Both the position numbers and the translations under genes were made by a program. 64,000 bases of DNA, taken from positions 10,006,501 to 10,070,500 of the forward strand of contig NC_066288.1 of NCBI RefSeq assembly GCF_905404315.1, read 5' to 3'. A model generated the notes under the pieces. The model did not search any database and had not been told where the DNA came from. It was given only the letters and a program-made list of their open reading frames with translations. Shown in pieces: positions 24,480-35,351 of this stretch. Origin of the DNA: Leptidea sinapis. Lineage: Eukaryota > Arthropoda > Insecta > Lepidoptera > Pieridae. Each line of letters begins with the position of its first letter. Position 1 is the first letter of the stretch.

Positions 24480-24672
24480 ATCCACGTAAACAAAAATTTT
24501 CATAGAATGAAAACTACTGTGCCAAACTATGTGAATTTTTTATGGGACCAAATGGCAAACATTTCGCATCAAACTAAAGAAGATTCACGAAAATCGGATC
24601 ATAAATTTCAGAGTAATCATACATAAAAAAATACCGATTGAATGGAGTAGCTCCTCCTTTTCGAAGTCGGAT
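24480..24672 (+). repeat. GAAGTCGG dispersed repeat
   Basis: CCACGTAAACAAAAATTTTC, GCATCAAACTAAAGAAGATT, AAAATCGGATCATAAATTTC, ending CTCCTCCTTTTCGAAGTCGG. A common lepidopteran repeat whose other pieces here are at 16822, 34627 and 50087. Confidence 0.65.
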
Positions 24673-24889
24673 ACCTGTAACGAATAATGATATGAGAAAA
24701 ATGTTTTAAGAAGTACTTACTGATGGTTATGTCAAATCCGTTTCCGAGACTGCTGTACCTATATATAAAGTTAACTTCGTCTACAAGTGTCCTGGTACAA
24801 CCAGGAATAGTCTGTCGCTAGACTCTCACCTCACAACCTACACAATATAATATAAGGCGCTGATACTACCTTTAAATAAAATAATAATT

Positions 24890-25308
24890 ACTTACAACTA
24901 CTTAGTTAATAAATCATTGTATTTGATGGATGCAATTACTAATTGTGACAGTAATCACGACCATCATGAGTTCAAGCTCTAAAGGTTGATACATCCAATA
25001 TACGATAATATAATTTATACAGTTTATTCTTTATTACTTTTTATGAAATTATTTATATTATTTTAACACGACTCATATATTGGATGCAGCACCTTACAAA
25101 CTAATTTGTTATGTATATTACAGCCATTGTAAAATACCCTATTTCATTGAAAAGAGTGGCCGTTGAGTTTCTTGTATGTTTTTTTCACAACTGTTTACGA
25201 ACATAATATGGTAAATTCAGTTATTTGAAAGAAAGATTTGTATCGAAATCAAAAGCGCTTAGTTTAAGCCTAATTGAATAAAGTTTATTTTGACTTTGAC
25301 TAACGTGT
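24890..25308 (+). repeat. About 400-bp dispersed repeat, copy 1
   Basis: Colinear with 35352-35756. The inner inverted repeat is clear: GATACATCCAATATA against ATATATTGGATGCA. It ends AAAAGCGCTTAGTTTAAGCC then GAATAAAGTTTATTTTGAC. The last 150 bp also occur alone at 8025-8190, so the 3' end is probably a retroposon tail. Confidence 0.75.
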
Positions 25309-25399
25309 TACAAATTGTCTAATAATACCTCATGTTCATTGTGTGCGCTGTAATTCTTAAAAATATTTTGAACATGATATCGTATCAAGTCGCAACTGT

Positions 25400-25709
25400 A
25401 CCAATGGGAGGCACCTTTGCACAGGATGCCGGCTAAGATTATGTGTACCACAACGGCGCCTATTTCTGCCGTGAAGCAGTAATGTGTTGTTATTGTGTTA
25501 TATCGGTATGAAGGGCGCCGCAGCTAGTGAAATTGTTGGGCAAATGAGACTTAACTTATGTCTCAAGGTGACGAGCGCAACTATAGTGCAGTTCAGAATT
25601 TTTGGGTTTCTCAAGAATTCTGAGCGGCACTGCATTGTAATGGGCAGGGCCTATCAATTACCATCAGCTGAACGTCCTGCTCGTCTCGTCCCTTACAATC
25701 ATAAAAAAA
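25400..25709 (+). repeat. SINE-like family A, copy 10
   Basis: Forward, full-length, from ACCAATGGGAGGC to CCTTACAATCATAAAAAAA. It shows the 3' A-run well. Confidence 0.94.
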
Positions 25710-28089
25710 GGTGTGAGCTAGTTTGTTTTTGAATAGGAAAAGTTAAGTTAGTACCATCCTAAGCATAAGTTTGTAGAATTTAAAGATGAAATTATTGTTA
25801 AAAATAGTGTCAATAGAAAATTGGTGTAGATGGATAGTCCATTTAGCAGAGGTTCCAGGACATTATGTAATCTTTCTTCTAAGATACGACTTGTCCCGCG
25901 GCATGAACCGTCTCCAGCCTCCTGCTGCAATGCAAAACCACAAATACAAACTTTCGAATCCGTACATAAAATAATAAAAATGGTTGGCTAGTATTGAACA
26001 ATGCCTTCATGAGATATGTGATCTCTAGTGAAGAAAATTTGTACACGGTACAAAATTAAAATAAAAAACTTTTTAAAGGATTTAAACTTGTTATTACATT
26101 AGATTTTTGCGTAAAAGTTATTTTAGTTAACCCTACGTCTCAAGACATTTCCAGACCTCGTTAAAAAAATTGTATCAATTACATTCTAGCATAATTCATC
26201 AATACCTCTAATCAATGCTACTTACTATTGCGAAAATATAAAAAAAAATTGTAACATACAGTGTCTTATTCGCTTGTTTAATGCATAGTTAATCTATATC
26301 GATATCGTGTTATCGTATCGTTAAACAAATATGTATGAGAAACTCTTAAATATAACTTAATTTTCATTAAATAAAAGATAATTGAACTATTTGCGTGATT
26401 TTTATCCACAAATTGGATTCCCCCATAACATACCAACAAATTGTGCATCGAAACAATTTTGATAGCTGTTAAAATTTGAGACGACTTAGTAATTTGCAAT
26501 AAAATAATAATATTCCTGTGCTACCGTCATCATCATAATGTAATACCGATACCCATTTGCGTTCATTTCCACATAAACAAACACCCGATAGTAACCGCAC
26601 TTTCTTGACCCAAAGCTGAGATTTACATAGAGTAGTTATTAAGTAATATTTCTCCAATGGGGCACTCGGATAACACAAAGTTCAAACAGCGCTGCACTCG
26701 GCGCTTGGCACTCGACACCCTCCCGGAATCGCCCGCGGAGATTCGAACGCCTCACCTTGAATCACCTATGAAATAACTCTATGCTACGACCAGCAAAAGT
26801 ATCGTCGTTCGCGCCGAGATCGTTGCCTCACAAATATCGTCTCTGTTGCAAATTAACTCAATATAAATTCGCGTACGTCGCGAAAGCGGTAATAACACGC
26901 GCTGAGACACGGCAGGAAACGTGGTAGCTTGTAATAAACACGTTTTATACTTGAACCGGCCGGCGAGGTGTGAGCTCCCGGTCTGTAGGCGTGACGCCGC
27001 GTGGTGGGTCACGCCGCGCTGGCCGCGAGTCGGGAGCCGTGTGCCCTAGTGCTCACTTCACACGTAGGACAAAGAGCCCTAACTGCCTGCTATTAACCCT
27101 GCCCCGCCGTCCCGCTGCCGCACACACCCGCGACATTCGCGCCCAACTAGTGATGACCTTGCACAAACATTTATTATCGATAGTTCGATTGCTTCGAATC
27201 GATCAATTCTGGCAATTGTGTCTGTTTAATAATATTGACACAGTTCGACTATAATATACGTGCTTCCAATGGCGAAAAATTATGGTGGTGGGTTTCGTAC
27301 CATTTAAATAGTAATTTCCCCTTTTTAAGCACTGCTATGCAAACTGACAATAATAGTTAAAATTACTATATATATTACTTAACAATGTATCTATGCTACC
27401 TTTTCTATTATTAAATAAATTTATATTAAATACTTTTATAGAAATACATTTTACATTTTTATCGTAGACGTACCTAGTACCTCGTTCAACATCCTCAAGT
27501 AGGAAGCAATCTGACAGCTTTGGGTTTTAAAAATACCTAAAGTGTTAATAAAGTTACAAAATATATATGCAATATAACATTTTGCTATAATCGCCTCACT
27601 AGAAAGTACTTTTTGTGGCTGTTCTTTCTAATTGGAACTTTAACTCAACTTTAAAGGGTTGAAATTCTTGTGTAATGCATTCTATATTTGAGCATAAGTA
27701 TCAATTATAATCTCTATAAATAAGACTCTAAGAGCTATATTGCATTGCATCGTGTCAGACAATGCTTCGGTCAAAAGTATGGCCGCAAGGGCTTAGAGCC
27801 ACGAAGAAAGCGAGGAAACTGAAACTTCAACAGTTTTCAAAATATTTATTTTCCTTTAGATGAGATTCGCGACAGGCGCAAACTGTTACTCACTCACTCA
27901 CTTTATACAACTTGACTTAGTTTTTTTTTTTTTCATAAAAATACATTCCATATGTCTTTTCGTTTACATTTCGTTTGGGAGCTTTATTATTTTATTTGTA
28001 TTGTCTCGTTCTGCCCTCTCACATACTATGTACATATTAATATTTTTGTGCCACTAAGCTTGAGCATCTCAGCTCAGAAATTTCTTACA
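25710..28089. other. Gene-free stretch with a GC-rich island at 26690-27140
   Basis: The island holds CCGGCCGGCGAGGTGTGAGC and GTGACGCCGCGTGGTGGG and is flanked by AT-rich DNA. It has no repeat counterpart here. A B-box-like GCGTTCGAATCTCCGCG (minus strand, 26734-26750) is not part of a convincing tRNA. Candidate promoter or enhancer, unproven. Confidence 0.4.
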
Positions 28090-28389
28090 TTTTAATGAAA
28101 ATAAGGGACGAGACGATTAGGACGTTCAGTTGATGGTAATTGATACGCCCTACCCATTACAACGAAGTGCCGCTCAGGATGATTGAAAAACCCAAAAACT
28201 CTGAGCACTACAACTGCGCTCGTCACATTGAGACATAAGATGTTTAGTCTAATTTGCCCAGTAATTTCATTAGCTACGGCGTCCTTCAGACCGAAACACA
28301 GCTTTCACATTACTGCTTCACGGCGGATATTGCCGCCGTTGTGGTACCAAATCTAGCCGGCATCCTGCGCAAAGGAGCCAACCACTGGT
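28090..28389 (-). repeat. SINE-like family A, copy 11
   Basis: Reversed, nearly full-length, ending AAAGGAGCCAACCACTGGT. Confidence 0.93.
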
Positions 28390-28558
28390 AAACATCTAGT
28401 ACCATCAATATTCTACATTGACATTAATATAATAAGTGATTTAATTAAGATTTAAATTTGTTTAAAATTTTCTTACAAGCACAGAAGTTCTGAACAAAAA
28501 ATAGCTCACAGTTTCCACAGTCATGTTGAGATATTAAATATACCTGGCTTGCGCGTGA

Positions 28559-28858
28559 CTGTTACTCTATTTAGAACTGATAGGGCCATTACCCTTATTA
28601 GACTGTTCATTAACAAGCCCATTGGTGTTAGTTGGGTTCGATTTACTTGTTCTGTTGACCCACAAGCAGTTCTACCACAATCCATCTAAAATCATCAAGA
28701 TGGAGAAGACATTGCTCAGCCGGCAGCCATTATACTTTTTCAGTAACCCCTCCTACAGCTTCAAGTACGACTCAGGTCGTTTGAAGGCTCCTGGATTTTA
28801 TAGCGTCACTTATGACAAATTTAATTACAATGAGTATCTGGATCGATTGGTGCCATAA
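28559..28858 (+). CDS. Unidentified open frame, possible terminal exon or gene fragment
   Basis: The frame is open from 28559 to TAA at 28858 (99 codons plus stop). The second half looks like real protein: LLSRQPLYFFSNPSYSFKYD, LKAPGFYSVTYDKFNY, ending LDRLVP. Codons there are mixed, with many C/G third positions, unlike the AT-rich background. A splice acceptor could be at CCCACAAGCAG (28661-28671), which would make 28672-28858 a last exon. No family recognised and no AATAAA close after the stop. It could be a fragment of a host gene or an unknown transposon protein. Confidence 0.35.
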   Translation: MLLYLELIGPLPLLDCSLTSPLVLVGFDLLVLLTHKQFYHNPSKIIKMEKTLLSRQPLYFFSNPSYSFKYDSGRLKAPGFYSVTYDKFNYNEYLDRLVP

Positions 28859-28984
28859 AATTAGGTAGTCACGGTTTATTGTGTGTGTCGATTCCATTCC
28901 CAGATATGCCGAGCAGTTCAAAAATATCTAAACTTACTTACTCACTAAGCATAATATTATTAATCTGTATTTAGATTGTAAGTA

Positions 28985-29645
28985 TTATGTAATAAGACCT
29001 TTTTTTTTGACCTACGTCAACATCAAAGTCGCCAAAATAAAAGATATAAATATAGTAGGTATACATAAAATTAGTGATTTTTTTGAAGGTACCCATGTCG
29101 TATCGTCCTGGAAACACCGCACAAGGAAGCTCATTCCACTGCTTGGTGTTGGCACTGTGGAAGGAACGCCACACATCCAGGTATCCAGATGGTGGGGATA
29201 ATATCCTAATTTGTGACATGTCGTCCGAAGGTGGATTTCGGCGGTAGGAATCAGGTCCAACAGCTTCGGAACACTCCCCGTGATAAATTATAATAAATGT
29301 GGTAGATGGACACATAATCAAGACATCTCTACAAAACGACATGTTATCTAACCGTTCACAGAATACTGGATCCCCTACTATTCGAGCAGCTCTCTTGGTG
29401 AAAGTGTTCAATCTGAAACTGGGGTGCGCCAGACCAGAGGCACAAAACTCGATATGTGGCCGGACTTGCGCTTTGTAGAGCGCTAGAATGTGGGCCGGCT
29501 TAAAGTATTACCGTACTCTATTTATGACTCCCTGCTTCTTCCAGATGACTGCGGAATTGGCAATTGCTCAAGACCCAGTATTCCGATACTGGGCGAGGCT
29601 TTAACCGGATTGTTCTATAAGAGCGGTGATACCACAAATGGGATT
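28985..29645 (-). pseudogene. CR1/Jockey-type LINE relic, RT C-terminus
   Basis: Minus strand. ILALYKAQVRPHIEFCASGL then NTFTKRAARIVGDPVFCERL read in one frame from about 29490, the conserved region after the RT core. Later come YHGECSEAVGPDSYRR, LDVWRSFHS and QWNELPCAVFPGRYDMGTFK. It stops at 28971. Frame changes are present upstream of 29411. It is one of five copies of this family here (12085, 17108, 20285, 47465). Confidence 0.85.
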
Positions 29646-29684
29646 TTTTTTTGGTACTATTACATATTCTTTGGTGCCTATGTC

Positions 29685-29860
29685 TGCCGTATTGCTATAG
29701 TGCTATTTCATCCCCATGTAGTTAAAAAAAGTAGCCTATGTCCTTTTCCAAGTATAGTCTATCTCTGTACTAAATTACATCAAAATCGGTTCGGTAAGAC
29801 GTGAAAGCGTAACAAACAAACTGACATTAACATTTCTAATATTAGTAGGGATAAAGCTAA
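29685..29860 (+). repeat. Dispersed repeat 3' end (GTGAAAGCGTAACAAACAAA)
   Basis: AGTAGCCTATGTCCTTTTCC, TCAAAATCGGTTCGGTAAG and TCTAATATTAGTAGGGATA form a 3' end I recognise as very common in Lepidoptera. Its class (LINE, SINE or Helitron-related) I cannot settle. Confidence 0.65.
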
Positions 29861-30595
29861 CACGAATATATTTTTTTGTGAATTATTTTCAATAAAAAAA
29901 ATAAAACGATTTCATAAGATTTATTAACAGTGAAGGTCTTGGAAAAGTCGAATAACATAAGGAGGAAAACTAATCAAATTATCAATGCTTTAACTAAACA
30001 ATACATTGTATAATAGTACACGTCATATACTTATATGCAACAAAAACTCTGCATGCTGGATGCAATATCCATATGTGCTGCAGCTCACAGGCTCCGCTAG
30101 AGCCGGTTGCTACATCGTAATTATATCGGGGCTGCGCATTCACAATATTTAGACAGGGCTCCGCCCCCGGGCCGGATTAGGAAGTGTGTCCTGTTGTATG
30201 CATTGTACAGCGGCCGTGTTGACACCGTCGATAACTGTAAGCACTACTTAACGTCAATGGGGACAAAAAATGCGTCTTTCGAAGCTTTGTGTGATCCCAT
30301 TGACGTTCTATTATGTGGGACAAAGTGTTTAGCTGTCTGTGATGGAATTATGTCGCTCAATAGATTTAATCCTATTACGTTTTGTTATATTGAAAGATAA
30401 TCTGAAGTGGTGCAGTGTTCAAACAGGTGCAGTTTAACCAGTCACATCAGAAGTCACCACTACCGTGTTCCGTGGCTCACGTTCACCATCGAGATTTTCT
30501 GGTCCAATCTTTGCTAGAAAACTTATTGATATTATTGTTATATCGTTTGCTTAATTGCCTGGTTACTCTTGTACACTAACTGTATACATCGGCAT
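29861..30595. other. Unannotated stretch with a 12-bp stem-loop
   Basis: AACGTCAATGGG (30250-30261) and CCCATTGACGTT (30296-30307) are perfect inverted repeats with a 34-bp loop. A GC-rich patch (GGCTCCGCCCCCGGGCCGG) is at about 30153. No gene supported. Confidence 0.5.
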
Positions 30596-30828
30596 TGCCA
30601 CATGGCGAACTCTGTTCATACAACTAACACTAAGTCCCACAGTTAGTTTATCGTCCCGTGTATCACGTACCCAATCCACTAAATACGTGATCATATAAAA
30701 GCTTTCGAAATAAGTACTTTTGCCACATGATGAACTCTGTTCATACAATAATTAACATAAAGTCCCACAGTTAGTTTATCGTTCCGTGTGTCACGTACCC
30801 AATCCACTAAATACGTGATCATATATAA
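30596..30828. repeat. Tandem duplication, period 125 bp
   Basis: Unit 1 starts at 30596 (TGCCACATGGCGAACTCTG), unit 2 at 30721 (TGCCACATGATGAACTCTG). They share TCCCACAGTTAGTTTATCG and ACCCAATCCACTAAATACG. Each unit holds a small hairpin (ATCACGTA / TACGTGAT). Unit 2 ends at about 30828. Differences are few, so the duplication is fairly recent. Confidence 0.85.
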
Positions 30829-30924
30829 GTAAATCCTTTTTACATTTAGGTCTTATGATATAAAAGCCTACTATATCTGATTTAGAAACCTTAATATTAA
30901 TATGATAATATTGACACACTTTTA

Positions 30925-31031
30925 CAAAAATTTTCTTACTAGGCATAGCCTGTACTATGGGTACGACAATGACATATTTAATACAGTATACATACGTACA
31001 TATAAACATCCATGACTTGGAAACAAACACC
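30925..31031 (-). repeat. tRNA-derived SINE fragment (body only)
   Basis: TAGGCATAGCCTGTACTATG and ATGACTTGGAAACAAACA match, reversed, the body of the SINE at 42190. The tRNA-like head is absent, cut off by family A copy 12. Confidence 0.78.
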
Positions 31032-31284
31032 TTTATTTTTTTTATGAAAGTAAGTGACGAGATGAGCAGGACGTTCAGTTGATGGTAATTGATACGACCT
31101 ACCCATTACAAGTGCTGCTCAGGTTTCTTGAAAAACCCAAAAGTTCTGCTAATTTCACTAGCTACAGCGCCCTTCAGACCGAAACACAGTAATGCTTACA
31201 CATTACTGCTTCATGGCAGAAATAGGCGCCGTTGTGGTACCCATAATCTAGCCGGAATGCTGTGTAAAGGAGCCTCCCACTGGT
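31032..31284 (-). repeat. SINE-like family A, copy 12, internally deleted
   Basis: Reversed. About 60 bp between the hairpin and GCTAATTTCACTAGC are missing. It abuts the reversed tRNA-SINE fragment at 30925. Confidence 0.92.
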
Positions 31285-31724
31285 TTGAAGGAGCATCACT
31301 CATTAACTGTATTTCCCCAGTGCAGTGGGACAGATAATAGTAGATAGATATAATGTTAACACCGTGTCATAAAAGTCATTGGGGTGCTTGTTATTTTAAT
31401 ATTTAATGTTTCTTGGAACTCGCAGATAGGCCAAAATATAATTGAGAAATAAATAAACATAAAAATTGTTCGTAATGGCGAAACATTCCACGAAAGTTGT
31501 GTAGTGGCGCTCCAATTGTTTTGACAAGTTTTTATGTTCACGGTTGACACAACTACTGTCTGTTGTTTTTGGAGCTACTAAATTGTGTCAAATTAGCGAA
31601 TGTTTGTTTAGGATTGTGTTAGAACACTCGACACTATTGCTGCTTATAAAGGTGATGTTACCGTGCCAGGTTAAAAAACTGAAATGTTCATGACCATATT
31701 AATGTGTTCTACCTTCCAACGTGC
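31285..31724. other. AT-rich spacer
   Basis: Nothing recognised. Confidence 0.5.
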
Positions 31725-32039
31725 ACCATTAGGAGGCTCCTTTGCACAGGATGCCGGCTAGATTATGGGGACAAAAACGGTGCCTATTTCTGCGGTGAAC
31801 CAGTAATGTGTAAGCATTATTGTGTTTCGGTCTGCAGGGCGCCGTAGCTAGTGAATTTACTCGGCAAATGAGACTTAACATCGTATATAGTGTAGTAGTA
31901 GTGGTGAGCGCTATTGTATGGCCGCTCAGAATTTTTGTGTTTTCAAGAATCCTCAGCGGCACTGCATTGTAATGGGCAGGGCGTATCAAATACCATCATC
32001 TGAACGTTCTGCTCGTCTCGTCCCTTAATTTCATTAAAA
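31725..32039 (+). repeat. SINE-like family A, copy 13
   Basis: Forward, full-length. It carries an insertion (ATAGTGTAGTAGTAGTGG) in place of the usual CTTATGTCTCAAGG and ends CTTAATTTCATTAAAA. Confidence 0.93.
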
Positions 32040-33184
32040 GAAACATAATGATTGTGTTATTGATTGATGTAAGATTGCGTTTGTGCCCGGCAATAATGCA
32101 AGAAGTAGGAAGATGTGGGTGATTACTCCCCCCCCTCTAAGAATCTTGAAAAGAGATTGATTAACAATATTTATAATAATTAAATTAAGTTGTCCTTAAG
32201 TTGGCACCTAAATGTAGGTATTAACTGAATATGTACGTGTAATGACATTATTAGATAAAAGTTACGATTTCTTTGCTAACTTAACATTTCGAAAAATAAG
32301 TTTAAATATTATGAAAATTTAATTTAGAATCCATAAGGATTGTTGGTATCTACACATAGTAACAAGATACTACTACTAAAATATCGGAATAAGAGTCCAC
32401 AAAATTGATTAATTAATTGGACTAATTCCAGAAATTGTTCCCAACTACAATCTTGTCGAAATTGAGTTAAAAACACAAAACTGGTCAACTGATTCATATT
32501 AACGGACTGACAAAAAATGGCAGCACTACTGTCACTCTTTAAATGACATCATGACTTAGTAGCCCAACCCACATGTATGGAATACACTAATATTTATTAA
32601 ACTTTAAACACGAATTCCTTAAGATGTGATGTTTGTGGCTTGGAACGTTTTTCAGGAACTACGTCCAATTATGGTCTTAATAAATCATTTTAACTGTTTT
32701 TCAATAGGGGGCGCCTCTAATGGAAATGCGCAAATGCAAATAAACTATAAGAATGATCGCAATAAAATTTGAAACAGATTAAAGCGTCTCAAATTATTTA
32801 TAAGCAGCTTTTGTGATCAGATTAGCCGAATACGGGGACGCGCGGCGCAACCGCGATAATTGAAATAGCTTCGAGTATTATCTAGCGCTGAGTCCCCAGT
32901 GTAACGCGACCTGCCTCCCGCTCACTCGTACAGGGCGCGCTAGGTGGAGCCGAGGGTCACACTACGTCGGTCTTCATGTGAGCGAACGCATTCTTGTTGG
33001 ATTATTAGTTGACAGAAGTTTCAATTAAGTCGCCCCTGCACTGAGTTCGATATTCACTTATTGCTTTTATATATCACGATGAAACGACCGAGGGACTTCA
33101 CTTGTGGGCAACAAAATATTAATTATCTCCTTATTTTATAACAATTAAGTGTAATATTACGGGAAGTGAATATTATATAGAGAC
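32040..33184. other. Unannotated stretch with a GC-richer patch at 32830-32990
   Basis: The patch (ACGGGGACGCGCGGCGCAAC, CCTGCCTCCCGCTCACTCG) has no recognised repeat or exon. The rest is AT-rich. Confidence 0.4.
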
Positions 33185-33415
33185 GGGAAACGAAGGAAAG
33201 GTAGACAGATTAGAAGGTGGGAGGACGATTTCAAAAGGATAGCAGGACCGGACTGGATGAGAGTAGCTAGAGACCGAATAAGGTGGAAGTCTTTAGAGGA
33301 GGCCTTTGTCGAGAGACAAATTACTAGCTAAGATAATTTAAGTTTTATTAATAAGAAAAATTAAGTCGCTAGTAATAATAAAGGCTATTTTATTTATTTA
33401 TTTTATTTATAAGTG
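33185..33415 (+). pseudogene. RTE-type LINE C-terminus and tail
   Basis: Forward reading IRRWEDDFKRIAGPDWMRVA, RDRIRWKSLEEAFVERQITS then stop, an RTE C-terminus without an internal break. The 3' UTR ends AATAATAAAGGCTATTTTAT with a (TTTA)n tail. A different RTE subfamily from the (GAT)n-tailed ones. Confidence 0.85.
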
Positions 33416-33562
33416 TAATATTACTAAGTAGGTACCTAAGGCTTACACCAGACGGGAGAAATAAGGACTGTTATATTATATTCTATCAAGACTGGCCTGT
33501 TATACCTAAATAATATGTAATATAATAATATTATTTCTTTAACTAAAAATATTTATGTTTTA

Positions 33563-34078
33563 ATTACACAAATAAAATTTTAAAACAAAATTTTATGAAC
33601 GATGCGGTGCTCAAACCCGCGATCTCTCGCGTTCAGTGCGAGCGCTCTTTCCAACTGTCGCCAGTCGTTCGAGTGACGTATCGTTGATAAAATCTTGTAT
33701 GCTTTGTTCAACTCTCAGGTTGTGGATTCAAAATTTTGTTTGCAAATTTTATTTGTGTAATTAACTGTAAAGTAGATCCTGTAGATGAAGCCACAACCTG
33801 AGAGTTGAACAAAGCATACAAGATTTATAAACGATACGTCACTCGAAAGGTTGGCTCAGTTGGTAAGAACGCTCGCACGGAACGTGAGAAGTCGCGGATT
33901 CCCAAATTCAAATTCAAATATTTTTATTCAAAATAGGATGTGACATCACTTATTGAAAGTTAAAAACTACCACCCATTCTAAAATGAATGCCTCAGACCT
34001 GAGAAGAACGGGAGCAACAAACTGAGCGGGCCCATTGTTATTAAAGTTTTTTTTCAAATTTTATTTGTGTAATTAATC
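33563..34078. repeat. Inverted pair of tRNA-derived SINEs with a LINE tail inserted
   Basis: Left unit (33563-33725) is on the minus strand, right unit (33791-34078) on the plus strand. Arms 33671-33725 and 33791-33844 are near-perfect reverse complements (core CAACCTGAGAGTTGAACAAA). The right unit has a tRNA-like GGCTCAGTTGGTAAG (A box) and a B-box-like GTCGCGGATTC. The left unit has the same boxes reversed. Both end in ATTTGTGTAATTAA. A third tail piece sits between them (33745-33765). Confidence 0.78.
33904..34052 (-). repeat. Jockey-like LINE 3' UTR inside a SINE
   Basis: AAATTCAAATATTTTTATTC ... GGATGTGACATCACTTATTG ... AGAAGAACGGGAGC is the reversed tail of the Jockey-like LINE. The host SINE resumes after it with CAAATTTTATTTGTG. 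Confidence 0.82.
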
Positions 34079-34437
34079 CCAGAAGTGAGGGTTATCACTT
34101 TAAAACATAACAAATTGTTGATAAGTCTTAAGTACATATTTTCGTAAGAAATTTATTTATACAGAAAGGCAAGGCATTTACTATAATAAACCTGTGTGTA
34201 TATAAATAGATTATTTTCGTTCTTAAGGCACGAACTAATGGTTGTTACAAATTAAAAAAGCTGTTCTTTATAAAAATGCTAAGTAAACAGATTAAAGTAT
34301 CACTTAGAGAGGAGCGTGTTTGAGTGCGATAATAGGTGGGTGTTGAGGTGACAGGTGATGCGTGACGTCACATTAATAAGTCTCCGACAAGATGGCGGCC
34401 ACGGCGTGCCTTACGCGAGCTGCCGGGAACAACATTT

Positions 34438-34626
34438 ACCACTGGTAGGCTCCTTTGCACAGGAAGCCGTCTAGATTATGCGTACCAGAACGGCACCGAT
34501 TTCTGCCGTGAAGCAGTAATTTGTAAACATTACTGTGTTTCGGTCTGATGGGCGCCGTAGCTAGTGAAATTACTGTGCAAATGAGACTTAACATCTTATG
34601 TCTCAAAGTGACGAGTGCAATTGTAT
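34438..34626 (+). repeat. SINE-like family A, copy 14, 3'-truncated
   Basis: Forward. Intact 5' end (ACCACTGGTAGGCTCC) but cut at GACGAGTGCAATTGTA, before the hairpin and tail. 3' truncation is unusual for a retroposon and suggests a later insertion or deletion. Confidence 0.92.
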
Positions 34627-34765
34627 ACTAAATAATTGCTACACGGGAAGCACCAGCTTTCAAATAAAAAAAAAGAATTATTAAAATCAGTTCATCCAGT
34701 CGAAAGTTCCGAGGTAACAACCAAAAAAAACAACCTCCACCTTCTTTTAAAAGGTCGGTTAAAAA
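34627..34765 (+). repeat. GAAGTCGG dispersed repeat, 3' end
   Basis: Contains AGTTCATCCAGTCGAAAGTT and CCTTCTTTTAAAAGGTCGGTT, the end of the repeat best seen at 24480-24672. It begins exactly where family A copy 14 is cut off. Confidence 0.6.
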
Positions 34766-35164
34766 AAGCATTGTCGTTATCTGATGACTGTAGTCAGTGT
34801 GACCTAAGCTCTAGGAATGGCCTAATATTGTTTCATAATACTTAGCTGTTAGGGACACATAATCCTCTATTTGAAAACGAACCAAACATATATATTGATT
34901 GAACCGGCCCAAATTCCGTTGTTCATTATTACGCCAATACTCGATAACTAGTAGTTCGGTACTCAACACACAGAGTGCTTCTGAGAGAGGGAGCTTTCTT
35001 TTAATGAATGAAGTGCTTTTAAGCGGAAACTTGATACAAATTAACAAAAGAGTGATCGTTAAGACGCGACGGATGCTTTGGGAACAAAAAGATCGATAAA
35101 ATCTACCTCTAGATGATTAACTGTGTTGAATGATATTGTTGAAGTTAAGTCTTATTAAATTTAT
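34766..35164. other. Spacer, nothing recognised
   Basis: No supported gene or repeat. Confidence 0.45.
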
Positions 35165-35351
35165 CAGATAATGGCGACCACGTACCGGAAGACGCAGTGT
35201 TGGTAGGCCTCCACAAGCGGAACCGACGATCTGGTCAAGATCGCCGGAATATGATGTGGGCAGCGTAGGACCGACCGTCGTGGAAATCTTTGGGGGAGGC
35301 CTTTGTCCAGCAGTGGACGTCTTCCGGCTGATGATTATGAAGTTGAACCTT
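35165..35351 (+). pseudogene. RTE-type LINE 3' end
   Basis: Forward. AATGGCGACCACGTACCGGA ... GTCAAGATCGCCGGAATATG ... SWKSLGEAFVQQWTSSG in protein terms. The tail GATGATTATGAAG is a worn (GAT)n. Same subfamily as 55160 and 52918. It lies directly before the dispersed repeat at 35352. Confidence 0.83.

Noticed and set aside
26700..26800. tRNA-like stretch on the minus strand (GCGTTCGAATCTCCGCG B box)
   Set aside because: The upstream A-box match is weak, stems do not pair well and no acceptor stem is seen; probably chance or a worn SINE.
34636..34845. 69-codon frame at the GAAGTCGG repeat
   Set aside because: Lies across a repeat junction and is Lys/Leu-rich because of A runs; not a gene.
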